The notes: generated by a model not told the origin, from the sequence alone. Shown: positions 1-6,913, counted from the first letter of the stretch. The stretch: 11,122 nt of DNA from Bacillota bacterium (GCA_023428265.1 JAEYYW010000057.1:1-11122); one strand, 5' to 3'. Made by a program: numbers and translations.

Positions 1-281
1 GTGCAGCCCGTAGGAGCTTGAGGGCAGTTTCCAGTCTCGGGATCACCGCATGTGATCCCGTTGGCGGCGGCAGTAGCCAGCGCATTAAAGGTCAAGGGGA
101 TCTGAACGCAAATGGGCTGGCCTACGCGGAATGTGCAAAAGGGTTGCAGGGTTCCTTCGCAGCCACCAATGATCGGGTCACCATCGCAGAAAGTTACAAT
201 CGTGCCTACTGTCACTTCCGGACGGATCGTGATGAGGGCATCCACACACACTATTTCGTGTACTGTTCTTGGACAAGCCAT
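1..281 (-). CDS. Small Cys-rich protein, paralogue A (3' end cut by window edge)
   Basis: The visible 93 residues start MACPRTVHEIVC and run off the left edge with no stop. Cysteines lie at 3, 12, 32, 41, 49, 58, 78, 86 and 93. A core CVQIPLTF at 58-65 is followed by a Gly-Ile-x-Cys at 75-78. There is no signal peptide or membrane segment. The start is ATG at 281, preceded by GAAAGGATG about ten bases upstream. It aligns without gaps over 81 residues to the next gene, keeping six cysteines, so both are real and arose by duplication. The two genes are 43 bases apart and very likely form one transcript, with this one second. I do not recognise a named family. Such small Cys-rich proteins in Clostridia are sometimes spore-surface or self-assembling proteins, but that role is inference here. 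Confidence 0.8.
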   Translation of the reverse strand, partial: MACPRTVHEIVCVDALITIRPEVTVGTIVTFCDGDPIIGGCEGTLQPFCTFRVGQPICVQIPLTFNALATAAANGITCGDPETGNCPQAPTGC

Positions 282-324
282 AGAATAATCATCCTTTCAA
301 TCTTCTTGGATTTCCTAATGTACT

Positions 325-711
325 CTATTCGGGATATCTCCACTGTGTGCGGTCATGACGCTTGCGGCAGGGTTCATCATCGTCATCATCATCCATAAAA
401 TCATCCTCCGTAACATAACGTTCTCTCGTTGGCTCTCTGCGGCACGGAGGCGTGTTTCCGCATTGGCCGGGGATATCGCATGCGATACCGGCTGGCTCTG
501 CCTTCACCGCGGCGGAGAATTTCAGCGGAATCTCCACGCAAACCAGCTGCCGCACAACGAATGAGCATCTCTCGCTGTTATTTCCGCCATATCTCACAAG
601 TTTCGGTTCAGACATGCAAAAGGAACGCACCCTCCCGAGATCAACATCCTGATCCAACGTTACTTTCGCGTCCATACATACTTTCCTTTTGACTATCGAT
701 TCACAATCCAT
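325..711 (-). CDS. Small Cys-rich protein, paralogue B, with acidic tail
   Basis: 128 residues starting MDCESIVKRKVC. An in-frame ATG at 741 exists, but ATG at 711 is preferred: it has GAAAGGATG upstream just like the neighbouring paralogue, and from this start the two proteins align residue for residue with no gap through position 81. About 30 of 81 positions are identical, including Cys 3, 12, 32, 49, 58 and 78 and the CVxIPLxF core at 58-65. After Cys90 the protein has a charged tail with six consecutive Asp at 107-112, then an Arg/Lys-rich end. No signal peptide or membrane helix is visible, so it is probably cytosolic or assembled onto a spore or cell surface from inside the mother cell. 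Function unknown. The acidic run could bind metal or a basic partner, but this is only a guess. Confidence 0.8.
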   Translation of the reverse strand: MDCESIVKRKVCMDAKVTLDQDVDLGRVRSFCMSEPKLVRYGGNNSERCSFVVRQLVCVEIPLKFSAAVKAEPAGIACDIPGQCGNTPPCRREPTRERYVTEDDFMDDDDDDEPCRKRHDRTQWRYPE

Positions 712-739
712 GGCAGACCATCCTTTCAGATTCTGTTTC

Positions 740-745
740 ATTATA
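740..745 (-). promoter_or_regulatory. Candidate -10 box for the Cys-rich gene pair
   Basis: The minus strand reads TATAAT here, 28 bases upstream of the ATG at 711, which would give a leader of about 22 bases. No convincing -35 box lies 16-18 bases upstream, so either an activator is needed or the match is chance. I could not fit a sporulation sigma consensus confidently. Confidence 0.35.
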
Positions 746-806
746 TTGTTGCAGCAATGAAAGGGATAATCGTGCCAGGTATCTCAACGATATCCGAAGC
801 AATGGA

Positions 807-838
807 AGCGGAGGCGATCCTGGCAGACATCCTCCGCT
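807..838. repeat. Inverted repeat with 8-bp arms between gltX and the Cys-rich pair
   Basis: AGCGGAGG at 807-814 pairs with CCTCCGCT at 831-838 around a 16-base loop. It lies downstream of the gltX terminator and upstream of the Cys-rich genes, with no T run after it on either strand. It may be a regulatory site or a chance hairpin. The rest of the gap (742-850) shows nothing else I can support. Confidence 0.35.
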
Positions 839-850
839 CTCCGCACATAG

Positions 851-878
851 AAAAAAGCGGGCCTCACAGGCCCGCTTT
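851..878 (-). terminator. Rho-independent terminator of the glnS-gltX operon
   Basis: AAAGCGGGCCT at 854-864 and AGGCCCGCTTT at 868-878 form a perfect 11-bp stem with a three-base loop. Read on the minus strand it ends in six T, 27 bases after the gltX stop. On the plus strand the T run is only three long, so the terminator points along the minus strand. Confidence 0.92.
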
Positions 879-904
879 CATTGGATCAATCTGATAGGAA
901 AAAT

Positions 905-2368
905 TTAACCAAGCTGCCGGATCGACCTGTCCAACCGCTTCATCGTCTCTTCCTTGCCCAGCAGATAGGCAATCTCAAAGGCTCCGCCCGGCGTGCTCTC
1001 GCACCCGGAGATGGCAATGCGCAGCGGCCAGAGCATCATGCCGTTTTTCACACCAAGCTCTGCAATCAGCGCCATCACCGCGCCGTGGATCGAAGCCTCG
1101 CTCCACTCCCCCAGCCCTTCCAGCACCGGCTTGACTGCCGCAAGCATCTGGCGGGCCACATCGGCATTGGTCTTCATCTTCTTGTTCTCATAGAGCGCCG
1201 TGTCAAACTCCGGCATCTCCATGAGGAACATGACCTTGGCGGCAAGCTCGCTGAAAAGCTCCGTGCGGGGTTGCAGGAGCTCCGCGATGCGCCTCGTGTC
1301 AAACCGGTTCACATCAATGGCGTCTTTGATCCAGGGCAGCACGGCGGCATGGAAATCCTCAAGGCTCATCTTGCGGGCATATTCCGCGTTGAACCACCGG
1401 AGCTTCTCAATGTCGAAAATGGCCGGCGACTTGCTCAAACCCTCCAGGCTGAACGCGTCGATCAGCTCCTCCAGCGAAAACATCTCCTGCGTGGTGCCGG
1501 GGTTCCAGCCAAGCAGCGCGATGTAGTTCACAATGGCGTCTTTCAGGTAACCGGCGTTCATCAGATCCTCAAAGGATGGGTCGCCCTTGCGCTTGGACAG
1601 CTTGCGCCGCACACCGCCGGAGATGATCTCAATCAGCGGCAGGTGGATATAGGCCGGGATCTCCCAACCAAAGGAGCGGTACAGATGGTTGTATTTCGGA
1701 GTAGACGACAGATATTCAGTGCCGCGCAGCACATGGGTGATGGCCATCAGGTGGTCATCCACCACGTTGGCGAAGTTATAGGTGGGCATGCCGTCGGACT
1801 TGAGAAGCACCATATCATCCAGCGCCGCGTAGTCGGCCTCGATATGCCCGAAGATCAGGTCGTCAAAATCGGCGCGACCTTCCACCGGCATGTTCTGGCG
1901 GATCACATGGGGTTCGCCGGCGGCCAGCCGGGCCCGCACTTCCTCTTTGGGCAGGTGCAGGCAATGCTTGTCATATTTGAATGTGTCGCCACGGGCTTCA
2001 TACTCGGCGCGCAGGCTGTCCAGACGCTCGCGAGTGCAGAAGCAGTAGTAAGCCCCGCCCTTTTCCACCAGCTCCTCGGCATAGGGCCGGTAGAGCTGCT
2101 TGCGCTGGCTTTGCACATAGGGACCGTAATCGCCGCCCACGTCCGGGCCCTCATCGTGGTGGATGCCCACAGTCTCGAGGGATTTGTAAATCACATCCAC
2201 GGCGCCCTCCACCTGGCGGGCCTCGTCGGTGTCTTCAATCCGCAGGATAAACTTGCCGCCGGTGCTGCGGGCAAACAAATATTCAAACAGCGCCGTGCGC
2301 AGGTTGCCGATGTGCATATAGCCGGTGGGGCTGGGGGCGAAACGGGTTCTGGTCTGCATATTGCTCAC
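905..2368 (-). CDS. gltX: Glutamyl-tRNA synthetase
   Basis: 487 residues, the usual length for bacterial GluRS, a cytosolic class I enzyme that charges tRNA-Glu with glutamate using ATP. The Rossmann catalytic domain opens with APSPTGYMHIGN (HIGH-type motif at 19-22). The KMSKS-type motif reads KLSKR at 256-260. A zinc-knuckle pattern C109-x-C111 and C136-x-H138 has the same spacing as the zinc site of E. coli GluRS. The C-terminal part is the helical anticodon-binding domain. The start is GTG at 2368, overlapping the glnS stop as GTGA, with AGGAGG six bases upstream; an ATG three codons later is the alternative. The overlap implies translational coupling to glnS. Because GlnRS is present, this enzyme is probably discriminating and specific for tRNA-Glu, but the sequence alone does not prove it. 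Confidence 0.97.
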   Translation of the reverse strand: MSNMQTRTRFAPSPTGYMHIGNLRTALFEYLFARSTGGKFILRIEDTDEARQVEGAVDVIYKSLETVGIHHDEGPDVGGDYGPYVQSQRKQLYRPYAEELVEKGGAYYCFCTRERLDSLRAEYEARGDTFKYDKHCLHLPKEEVRARLAAGEPHVIRQNMPVEGRADFDDLIFGHIEADYAALDDMVLLKSDGMPTYNFANVVDDHLMAITHVLRGTEYLSSTPKYNHLYRSFGWEIPAYIHLPLIEIISGGVRRKLSKRKGDPSFEDLMNAGYLKDAIVNYIALLGWNPGTTQEMFSLEELIDAFSLEGLSKSPAIFDIEKLRWFNAEYARKMSLEDFHAAVLPWIKDAIDVNRFDTRRIAELLQPRTELFSELAAKVMFLMEMPEFDTALYENKKMKTNADVARQMLAAVKPVLEGLGEWSEASIHGAVMALIAELGVKNGMMLWPLRIAISGCESTPGGAFEIAYLLGKEETMKRLDRSIRQLG

Positions 2369-4053
2369 TCTTTCCCTCCTGTTGTGGCCTTACCCATTTC
2401 CTTGGCCCAGCTGTCTTTCAAGCCCACGGTGCGGTTGAACACAAATGCGCCGGGCTTGCTCTCCGGATCGCAGATGAAATACCCCTGGCGCATAAACTGG
2501 AAACGGCCCCCTGCCTTCACGCCGGCCAGGCTCCCCTCAAGCAGGCTGTTTTCCAGCACCACCACCGAGTCGCTGTTGAGGCGCTCGGAGAAATCCTCCG
2601 ACTCCTTGTCGTTGAACAGCACGTCGTAGAGCCGCACCTGCGCAGGGATGCAATTGGAAGCGTCCACCCAATGCAGCGTGCCCTTCACCTTGCGGCCTTC
2701 ACCGCTGCCGGAGCGGCTCTCCGGGTCATAGGAGCACAGAAGCTCCGTCACCGCGCCGGTGCTGTCTTTCACAACCTCGTCGCAGCGGATGATGTAGGCA
2801 CCCTTCAGCCGCACCTCTCCGCCGGGCTTCAGGCGGAAGAACTTATTCGGCGGGTTCTCCATAAAATCTTCCCGCTCGATGTAAAGCTCGCCGGAAAACG
2901 GCAGCTTGCGCGTGCCCATCTCCGGGTGGCCGGGGTGGTTTTCCAGCTCGAGCTCCTCCACCACGCCGGCGGGCCAGTTGGTCAGCCTGACCTTAACCGG
3001 GTCCAGCACGGCCATCACGCGGGGGGCCGTTTCATTCAGTTCCTCGCGGATGCAGTGCTCCAGCAGCTTGATATCCACGGTGCTGTTGGCCTTGGCCACA
3101 CCGGCCCGTTCAATGAAATCCTTCAGCGCCGAGGGCGTGTAACCCCTGCGCCTGAGGCCGCACAGCGTGGGCATCCGCGGGTCATCCCAACCGGATACCA
3201 GGCCGGTTTCCACCAGCTGCCGCAGGTAGCGCTTGGACATCACGGTGTTGGTGATGTTGAGGCGTGCAAACTCAATCTGGCGGGGCGGGTTTTCAAACCC
3301 GGCTTCCCGCACGGCCCAGTCGTATAGCGGCCGATGGTCCTCATACTCCAGCGAGCACAGCGAGTGGGTCACGCCCTCCAACGCGTCGTCCACCGGGTGG
3401 GAGAAGTCATACATCGGGTAGATGCACCACTTGTCGCCGGTGCGGTGGTGGTGGGCAAAGAGGATGCGATACATCACCGGGTCGCGCATGTTGATGTTGG
3501 GCGAGGCCATGTCGATTTTTGCCCGCAGCGTCATAGACCCTTCCGGGTGCTTTCCGGCGCGCATCTCCTCAAAGAGCCGCAGGCTCTCTTCCACAGGCCG
3601 GTCGCGCCAGGGGCTGTTGCGGCCGGGCTCGGTGAGCGTGCCGCGGTGCTCGCGGATCTGTTCGGCGGTGAGCTGGCATACATAGGCCTTGCCGCGCCTG
3701 ATCAGGTCCAGCGCGATTTCATAGTTGCGGTCAAAATAATCTGAGGCGTAATAAAGCCGGTCTTCCCAATCATAGCCGAGCCAGTGGATGTCTTCAAAGA
3801 TCGCCTCCACATACTCGGTGTCTTCCTTCACGGGGTTGGTGTCATCAAACCGCAGGCTGCATACGCCGCCATAACGGAGCGCGGTCTCAAAGTCCACCAC
3901 CATGGCTTTCAAATGGCCGATGTGGAGGTAACCGTTGGGCTCCGGAGGAAAGCGGGTCTGGATGTGATACTTCACCTTGCCTGCGGCGATGTCATCGTTG
4001 ATCGCTTCTTCAATATAGTTGTTTGGGGTTTGTGCTTCTGCTTTGTGCGGCAT
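2365..4053 (-). CDS. glnS: Glutaminyl-tRNA synthetase
   Basis: 562 residues, close to the 554 of E. coli GlnRS. It joins glutamine to tRNA-Gln directly, bypassing the transamidation route of bacteria that lack it. The N-terminus carries RFPPEPNGYLHIGH, with the HIGH motif at 44-47. The KMSKS loop is MSKR at 272-275. The C-terminal third matches the two beta-barrel anticodon-binding domains (for example the SGELYIEREDF and KGTLHWVDA stretches). There is no YqeY-type C-terminal extension, which I recall for some clostridial GlnRS. ATG at 4053 is chosen: the upstream in-frame GTG at 4068 overlaps the AAAGGAG ribosome binding site and cannot use it, although that leaves a rather long spacing of 14 bases to the ATG. 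It is the first gene of the operon with gltX. Confidence 0.97.
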   Translation of the reverse strand: MPHKAEAQTPNNYIEEAINDDIAAGKVKYHIQTRFPPEPNGYLHIGHLKAMVVDFETALRYGGVCSLRFDDTNPVKEDTEYVEAIFEDIHWLGYDWEDRLYYASDYFDRNYEIALDLIRRGKAYVCQLTAEQIREHRGTLTEPGRNSPWRDRPVEESLRLFEEMRAGKHPEGSMTLRAKIDMASPNINMRDPVMYRILFAHHHRTGDKWCIYPMYDFSHPVDDALEGVTHSLCSLEYEDHRPLYDWAVREAGFENPPRQIEFARLNITNTVMSKRYLRQLVETGLVSGWDDPRMPTLCGLRRRGYTPSALKDFIERAGVAKANSTVDIKLLEHCIREELNETAPRVMAVLDPVKVRLTNWPAGVVEELELENHPGHPEMGTRKLPFSGELYIEREDFMENPPNKFFRLKPGGEVRLKGAYIIRCDEVVKDSTGAVTELLCSYDPESRSGSGEGRKVKGTLHWVDASNCIPAQVRLYDVLFNDKESEDFSERLNSDSVVVLENSLLEGSLAGVKAGGRFQFMRQGYFICDPESKPGAFVFNRTVGLKDSWAKEMGKATTGGKE

Positions 4054-4089
4054 AAGTGAAATCCACACTCCTTTGTGATTTGCCTGACA

Positions 4090-4118
4090 ATTTTACCACA
4101 AAAGATCAGTGTTCACAA
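4090..4118 (-). promoter_or_regulatory. Sigma-A promoter of glnS-gltX
   Basis: On the minus strand TTGTGA (4113-4118) is followed after exactly 17 bases by TAAAAT (4090-4095). This places the start near 4083, with about 30 bases of leader before the glnS ATG. The leader is too short for a T-box, so the operon does not appear to be tRNA-sensing, unlike many aminoacyl-tRNA synthetase operons of Bacillota. Confidence 0.7.
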
Positions 4119-4140
4119 TCAGACCGGCCGGGCCAATGCC

Positions 4141-4169
4141 TTGCAATCCGAGCCGTTTCGTGCTAAAAA
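4141..4169 (+). promoter_or_regulatory. Candidate sigma-A promoter of the MFS gene
   Basis: TTGCAA (4141-4146), a 17-base spacer and TAAAAA (4164-4169) lie just upstream of the GGGAGG ribosome binding site (4183-4188) and the ATG at 4194. Each box matches the consensus at four of six positions, so strength is likely modest. Confidence 0.5.
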
Positions 4170-4193
4170 TGAACCATTCGCAGGGAGGCAAGT

Positions 4194-5366
4194 ATGAAGC
4201 CAAAAAAACCGCAAGTGCTGATGTATTTTGTAAACGCCATCTTCTGGACGACTGTGTATGTATATGTGCCTCAGTTTTCAGACTACATCCGGCATGACAT
4301 CGGTGCCACCGCCACGATGGTGGGGCTGATTGCCGGCTCCTATGGCGTCACGCAAATGCTGGTGCGGCTGCCGCTTGGCATCTGGTCAGACAGACTGAGC
4401 CGCCGCAAGCCCTTCATCCTCATGGGCATTGCCATGGGCGGCCTGAGCTCCCTTGTGATGTTCTTCTTCCACCGCTCCCCCGGCGCGCTGCTGATCGGCA
4501 GGCTGATGGCTGGGCTGGCCGCCTGCGCCTATGTGCAGATTTCTGTTTTGTTTTCCAGCTATTTTGAGGGCGGGCAGCACTCGATGGGCTTTGTGGAGGG
4601 CTCCACCGCAATGGGCCAACTGATTGCGATGCTGGTCGGAGGCGTGGTGGCCCAGGCCTACGGTTACCGTTATACATTTCTGGCGGCGGCGGCGCTTTCC
4701 ATTGTGGGCCTGGTGCTTGCGTGCTTCGCGGCGGAAAGCAGAAAGGAAAGAACTCCCATCAGCCTCAGGGCGGTGGGCGGCACGCTTCAGGAAAAAACAC
4801 TGGTGGTGGCATCGGTGCTGGCAATCTTTGCCCAGGCGATCAACTTCGGCAAGGGGTTTGTGTTCGCGCCGATGGCGGCTTCGGCGTTTCGGGCTACCAA
4901 TCTGGAGCTGAGTGCGCTCACAATGTGCTTCATGCTGCCCACGGCGGCGCTGGCTCCCTTTGTGGCCACAAAACTCGCACCGCGCATCGGGTTCAGGCCG
5001 ATGGTCGCCACGGGCTTTACGCTGCAGGCGGTGTCCTGCGCGATGGTGCCCTTGGCCACCGGCATGGGGTGGATGTATGCAAGCCAGTTTTTGACAGGCT
5101 TGGGCAGCGCGCTCACGTTCCCGGCGCTGATGGCGCTGTGCGTGTCTCGGATGCCCGACGAAAAGCGGGCCACTGCAATGGGTTTCTATCAGGCAGTATA
5201 TGGCATCGGCATTTTCGCCGGCCCCTACCTCACCGGCTGGCTCACCGACTGGCTGGGCGCAAGCCCCGCCTTTGCCATCAACGGCGCGATGGCGCTGCTT
5301 GCGGCGGCGGGGGCAGCGGTGTTCATCACGGGCACGGCGGGGAGAAAGGTGAATGAAGCGGCATAA
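4194..5366 (+). CDS. MFS transporter, 12 membrane helices
   Basis: 390 residues, the normal size of a 12-helix major facilitator. Hydrophobic segments run through the whole length in two halves, with a charged central loop near 181-200 (ESRKERTPIS). The signature loop between helices 2 and 3 is LGIWSDRLSRRKP at 61-73, matching the MFS motif G-x-x-x-D-R-x-x-R-R. The conserved Arg in the helix 4 region (IGRLMAGLAA, 101-110) is also present. It sits in the cytoplasmic membrane and is probably a proton-coupled exporter or a small-molecule carrier of the DHA1-like type. The substrate cannot be read from sequence. The start is ATG with GGGAGG five bases upstream. It has no operon partner: glnS diverges upstream and the ADC-like gene converges 24 bases downstream, so context gives no clue to the substrate. 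Confidence 0.9.
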   Translation: MKPKKPQVLMYFVNAIFWTTVYVYVPQFSDYIRHDIGATATMVGLIAGSYGVTQMLVRLPLGIWSDRLSRRKPFILMGIAMGGLSSLVMFFFHRSPGALLIGRLMAGLAACAYVQISVLFSSYFEGGQHSMGFVEGSTAMGQLIAMLVGGVVAQAYGYRYTFLAAAALSIVGLVLACFAAESRKERTPISLRAVGGTLQEKTLVVASVLAIFAQAINFGKGFVFAPMAASAFRATNLELSALTMCFMLPTAALAPFVATKLAPRIGFRPMVATGFTLQAVSCAMVPLATGMGWMYASQFLTGLGSALTFPALMALCVSRMPDEKRATAMGFYQAVYGIGIFAGPYLTGWLTDWLGASPAFAINGAMALLAAAGAAVFITGTAGRKVNEAA

Positions 5367-5367
5367 T

Positions 5368-5392
5368 GGGCGGCGCGAGCCCTTATCGTTTT
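5368..5392 (+). terminator. Weak candidate terminator after the MFS gene
   Basis: GGGC (5368-5371) can pair with GCCC (5379-5382), followed by the T-rich TTATCGTTTT. The stem is only four base pairs, so this is tentative. It is the only termination-like structure in the 24-base convergent gap. Confidence 0.25.
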
Positions 5393-6047
5393 AGCTATCC
5401 TCTGACGATGCAACGGTTGCGACCGGAAAGGTAATTTTGAAGGGCTCCACTTTCATGGCTGCAACCGGCTGAAAGCCACTTACATCAGGGAAGAGTTGGG
5501 GATTGATGCGGACACCTTTCAGTTTGGCCAGTTTACCGGTTCCTCTGCCCTGAAAGGTGGTATAATAATACTTCCCTTCATGGTATTGAACCAAGGGGAA
5601 GGGAAAGAGCTTAGTGTTGACCGGAAAAGCTAATTTGCCGGATTCCAGAGTAAACTCAGCTATCGTGCTTTCTCCGGAGAAGATGGATACTTTTTCAGTG
5701 TGAGGGCCTGTGCTTTGGAAAGTGAAGTCCGCCCGCTCTTTGGGAATGCCCCAGTTTCTCCTTCCATTCTCCACACTGGCCATGGTGGAAACATATATTT
5801 TGCTGATGGTGTTGAGCTTTTTGCCTTGATGCTTGAATTTGCCGGGGATGAAGAGCAACTCGCCATAGGGACCGGCGTCAGAGGTGCTGTAATCCACCAG
5901 CATCAGGGCTCCAAAGCCGCCGGCGAAACAGCCTTTCAAAAACTCCGGTAAATTGGCGTTTTCTTCCACAAAGGTCTTCGTAAATCTATAAAGCAGAATG
6001 TAGCCCTTCCCAGACAAGGTCCAGGGAGCCGGATAGATGCTCTCCAT
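5391..6047 (-). CDS. Acetoacetate decarboxylase-like (ADC superfamily) protein
   Basis: 218 residues. The pattern PWTLSGKGYILLYRF at 8-22, YGELLFIPG at 61-69 and NGRRNWGIPKERADF at 94-108 marks the ADC superfamily. Lys103 in the IPKE stretch aligns with the Schiff-base Lys115 of the clostridial decarboxylase, and Glu63 with its active-site Glu76. The residue next to the lysine is Glu104, where true acetoacetate decarboxylase has a second Lys that lowers the pKa. So this is probably not a classical acetoacetate decarboxylase; other members of the superfamily do Schiff-base aldol or dehydratase chemistry. ATG at 6047 is chosen because TAAGGAGG lies five bases upstream, inside the stop of the preceding dehydrogenase gene; a longer reading frame upstream to 6119 overlaps that gene and is rejected. 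It is the second gene of a two-gene operon. Substrate unknown. Confidence 0.85.
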   Translation of the reverse strand: MESIYPAPWTLSGKGYILLYRFTKTFVEENANLPEFLKGCFAGGFGALMLVDYSTSDAGPYGELLFIPGKFKHQGKKLNTISKIYVSTMASVENGRRNWGIPKERADFTFQSTGPHTEKVSIFSGESTIAEFTLESGKLAFPVNTKLFPFPLVQYHEGKYYYTTFQGRGTGKLAKLKGVRINPQLFPDVSGFQPVAAMKVEPFKITFPVATVASSEDS

Positions 6048-6057
6048 AAGAACCTCC

Positions 6058-6834
6058 TTATGATTGTTTGCTCTGACTGGCCAACCATTGCTCAAACTTT
6101 TTGAACTCCACATAGGCATAAAGCCTAAACAGGAAAGGAAAAACCCTGTTCAGCAGCGTAAGGCAATAAAACAACTTGGAGGGATAAATGCTGCTGCGGT
6201 TTTTCCGAATACCCTTTAAAATACTTTGCGCCACGACCCGGGCATCTTGAGAGGGCCAAGGCACAGGGCTGCCTCCGGCATTCTGAAAGAACCCGGTTCT
6301 GGTTGCAATGGGGTAGACCACCTGGAAATATTGCCCCTTATCCAGCTCCCAGCGGTAAGCTTCGGCAAACCCCTTCAGGGCCGCTTTGGTACTGCTGTAG
6401 AGGGCATAGCCGGGTAAAGGAAGAAAGGCCATCCCGCTTGACGTAGTCACAAAGTGAAAGGGCTTGCCGTCATTGAGCTGCTTCATTTTTTGAGCGCTGT
6501 AGACTACGGATTTAAAGTTGATGTCGAAGATGGATGAGATATGCTCCCAATCGGCTTCCGCCAGCTTTTCATAATAGGCAAAACCGGCATTGGCAACAAA
6601 AACATCGATAGTGCCAAGCTTTTGCAGAGCAAATGCAAACAGGTCTTCCACTTTTTCGGGAGTAGAGAGATCCCCCCGGAACAGGTAGAGGCCCGGCAGA
6701 TCAAGCAAATCATTATTGATCTTTCTGCCTGTGGCTACCACTTTGCATCCTTTGGATAAAAAGCCTTTGACAAGCTCCAGGCCAATGCCGGAAGTTGCGC
6801 CGGTCACAACGATATTCTTATTCTCCCAACTCAT
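6058..6834 (-). CDS. Short-chain dehydrogenase/reductase (SDR)
   Basis: 258 residues of a classical SDR, an NAD(P)-dependent oxidoreductase of alcohols and ketones. The cofactor motif is TGATSGIG at 11-18, and ANAG closes at 84. The catalytic tetrad is Asn106, Ser133, Tyr146 and Lys150 (YSSTK). Arg37 after the second beta strand (ATGRK) hints at NADPH preference. The C-terminal 40 residues are rich in Phe, Leu and Tyr (LFYCLTLLNRVFPFLFRLYAY), suggesting a membrane-touching helix and a lipid-like substrate; that is inference. The start is uncertain: ATG at 6834 has a weak GGGTGAG upstream, while GTG at 6843 would add three residues and has no good site. The ADC-like gene follows after ten bases, so the two are co-transcribed and probably act on one pathway. 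Base composition is much more AT-rich than the flanking genes. Confidence 0.9.
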   Translation of the reverse strand: MSWENKNIVVTGATSGIGLELVKGFLSKGCKVVATGRKINNDLLDLPGLYLFRGDLSTPEKVEDLFAFALQKLGTIDVFVANAGFAYYEKLAEADWEHISSIFDINFKSVVYSAQKMKQLNDGKPFHFVTTSSGMAFLPLPGYALYSSTKAALKGFAEAYRWELDKGQYFQVVYPIATRTGFFQNAGGSPVPWPSQDARVVAQSILKGIRKNRSSIYPSKLFYCLTLLNRVFPFLFRLYAYVEFKKFEQWLASQSKQS

Positions 6835-6871
6835 TTTGCTCACCCACGAGTCTCAAATCGATCTGAACATG

Positions 6872-6886
6872 ATGTCTCCAAGACAT
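6872..6886. promoter_or_regulatory. Palindromic operator candidate at the SDR start site
   Basis: ATGTCT-CCA-AGACAT is a perfect inverted repeat with six-base arms. It overlaps the last bases of the SDR -10 box and covers the expected transcription start, a position typical of a repressor site. No regulator gene lies next to it. Confidence 0.5.
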
Positions 6887-6913
6887 AATACACCATGAGT
6901 TGTAGTGTGTAAA
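6885..6913 (-). promoter_or_regulatory. Sigma-A promoter of the SDR/ADC-like operon
   Basis: The minus strand carries TTTACA (6908-6913), a 17-base spacer and TATTAT (6885-6890); each box matches the consensus at five of six positions. The start would fall near 6878, leaving a leader of about 44 bases. Confidence 0.75.

Noticed and set aside
355..400. CAT trinucleotide run as a microsatellite or a His-rich plus-strand peptide
   Set aside because: It is the complement of the Asp codons in the tail of the real minus-strand gene; the His-rich frame on the plus strand is a shadow.
741..830. Small 29-codon frame (minus strand) ending at TAATG with the upstream ATG of paralogue B
   Set aside because: Its GGAGG lies only one base before the ATG, too close to serve it, and it overlaps the candidate promoter. 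The downstream start at 711 is better supported by alignment with the paralogue.
881..2629. Open frame of 582 codons on the plus strand opposite gltX and the end of glnS
   Set aside because: It lies antisense to two certain synthetase genes, has a His/Gln/Val-rich composition typical of a shadow frame of GC-rich genes, starts just downstream of an opposite-strand terminator and has no recognisable domain.
4054..4193. T-box or other leader riboswitch upstream of glnS
   Set aside because: The predicted leader is about 30 bases, with no room for a T-box structure and no terminator hairpin ahead of the gene.
4721..5356. Plus-strand frame of 211 codons inside the MFS gene
   Set aside because: It is a Gly/His/Arg-rich alternate frame of a real membrane protein and has no start signal of its own.
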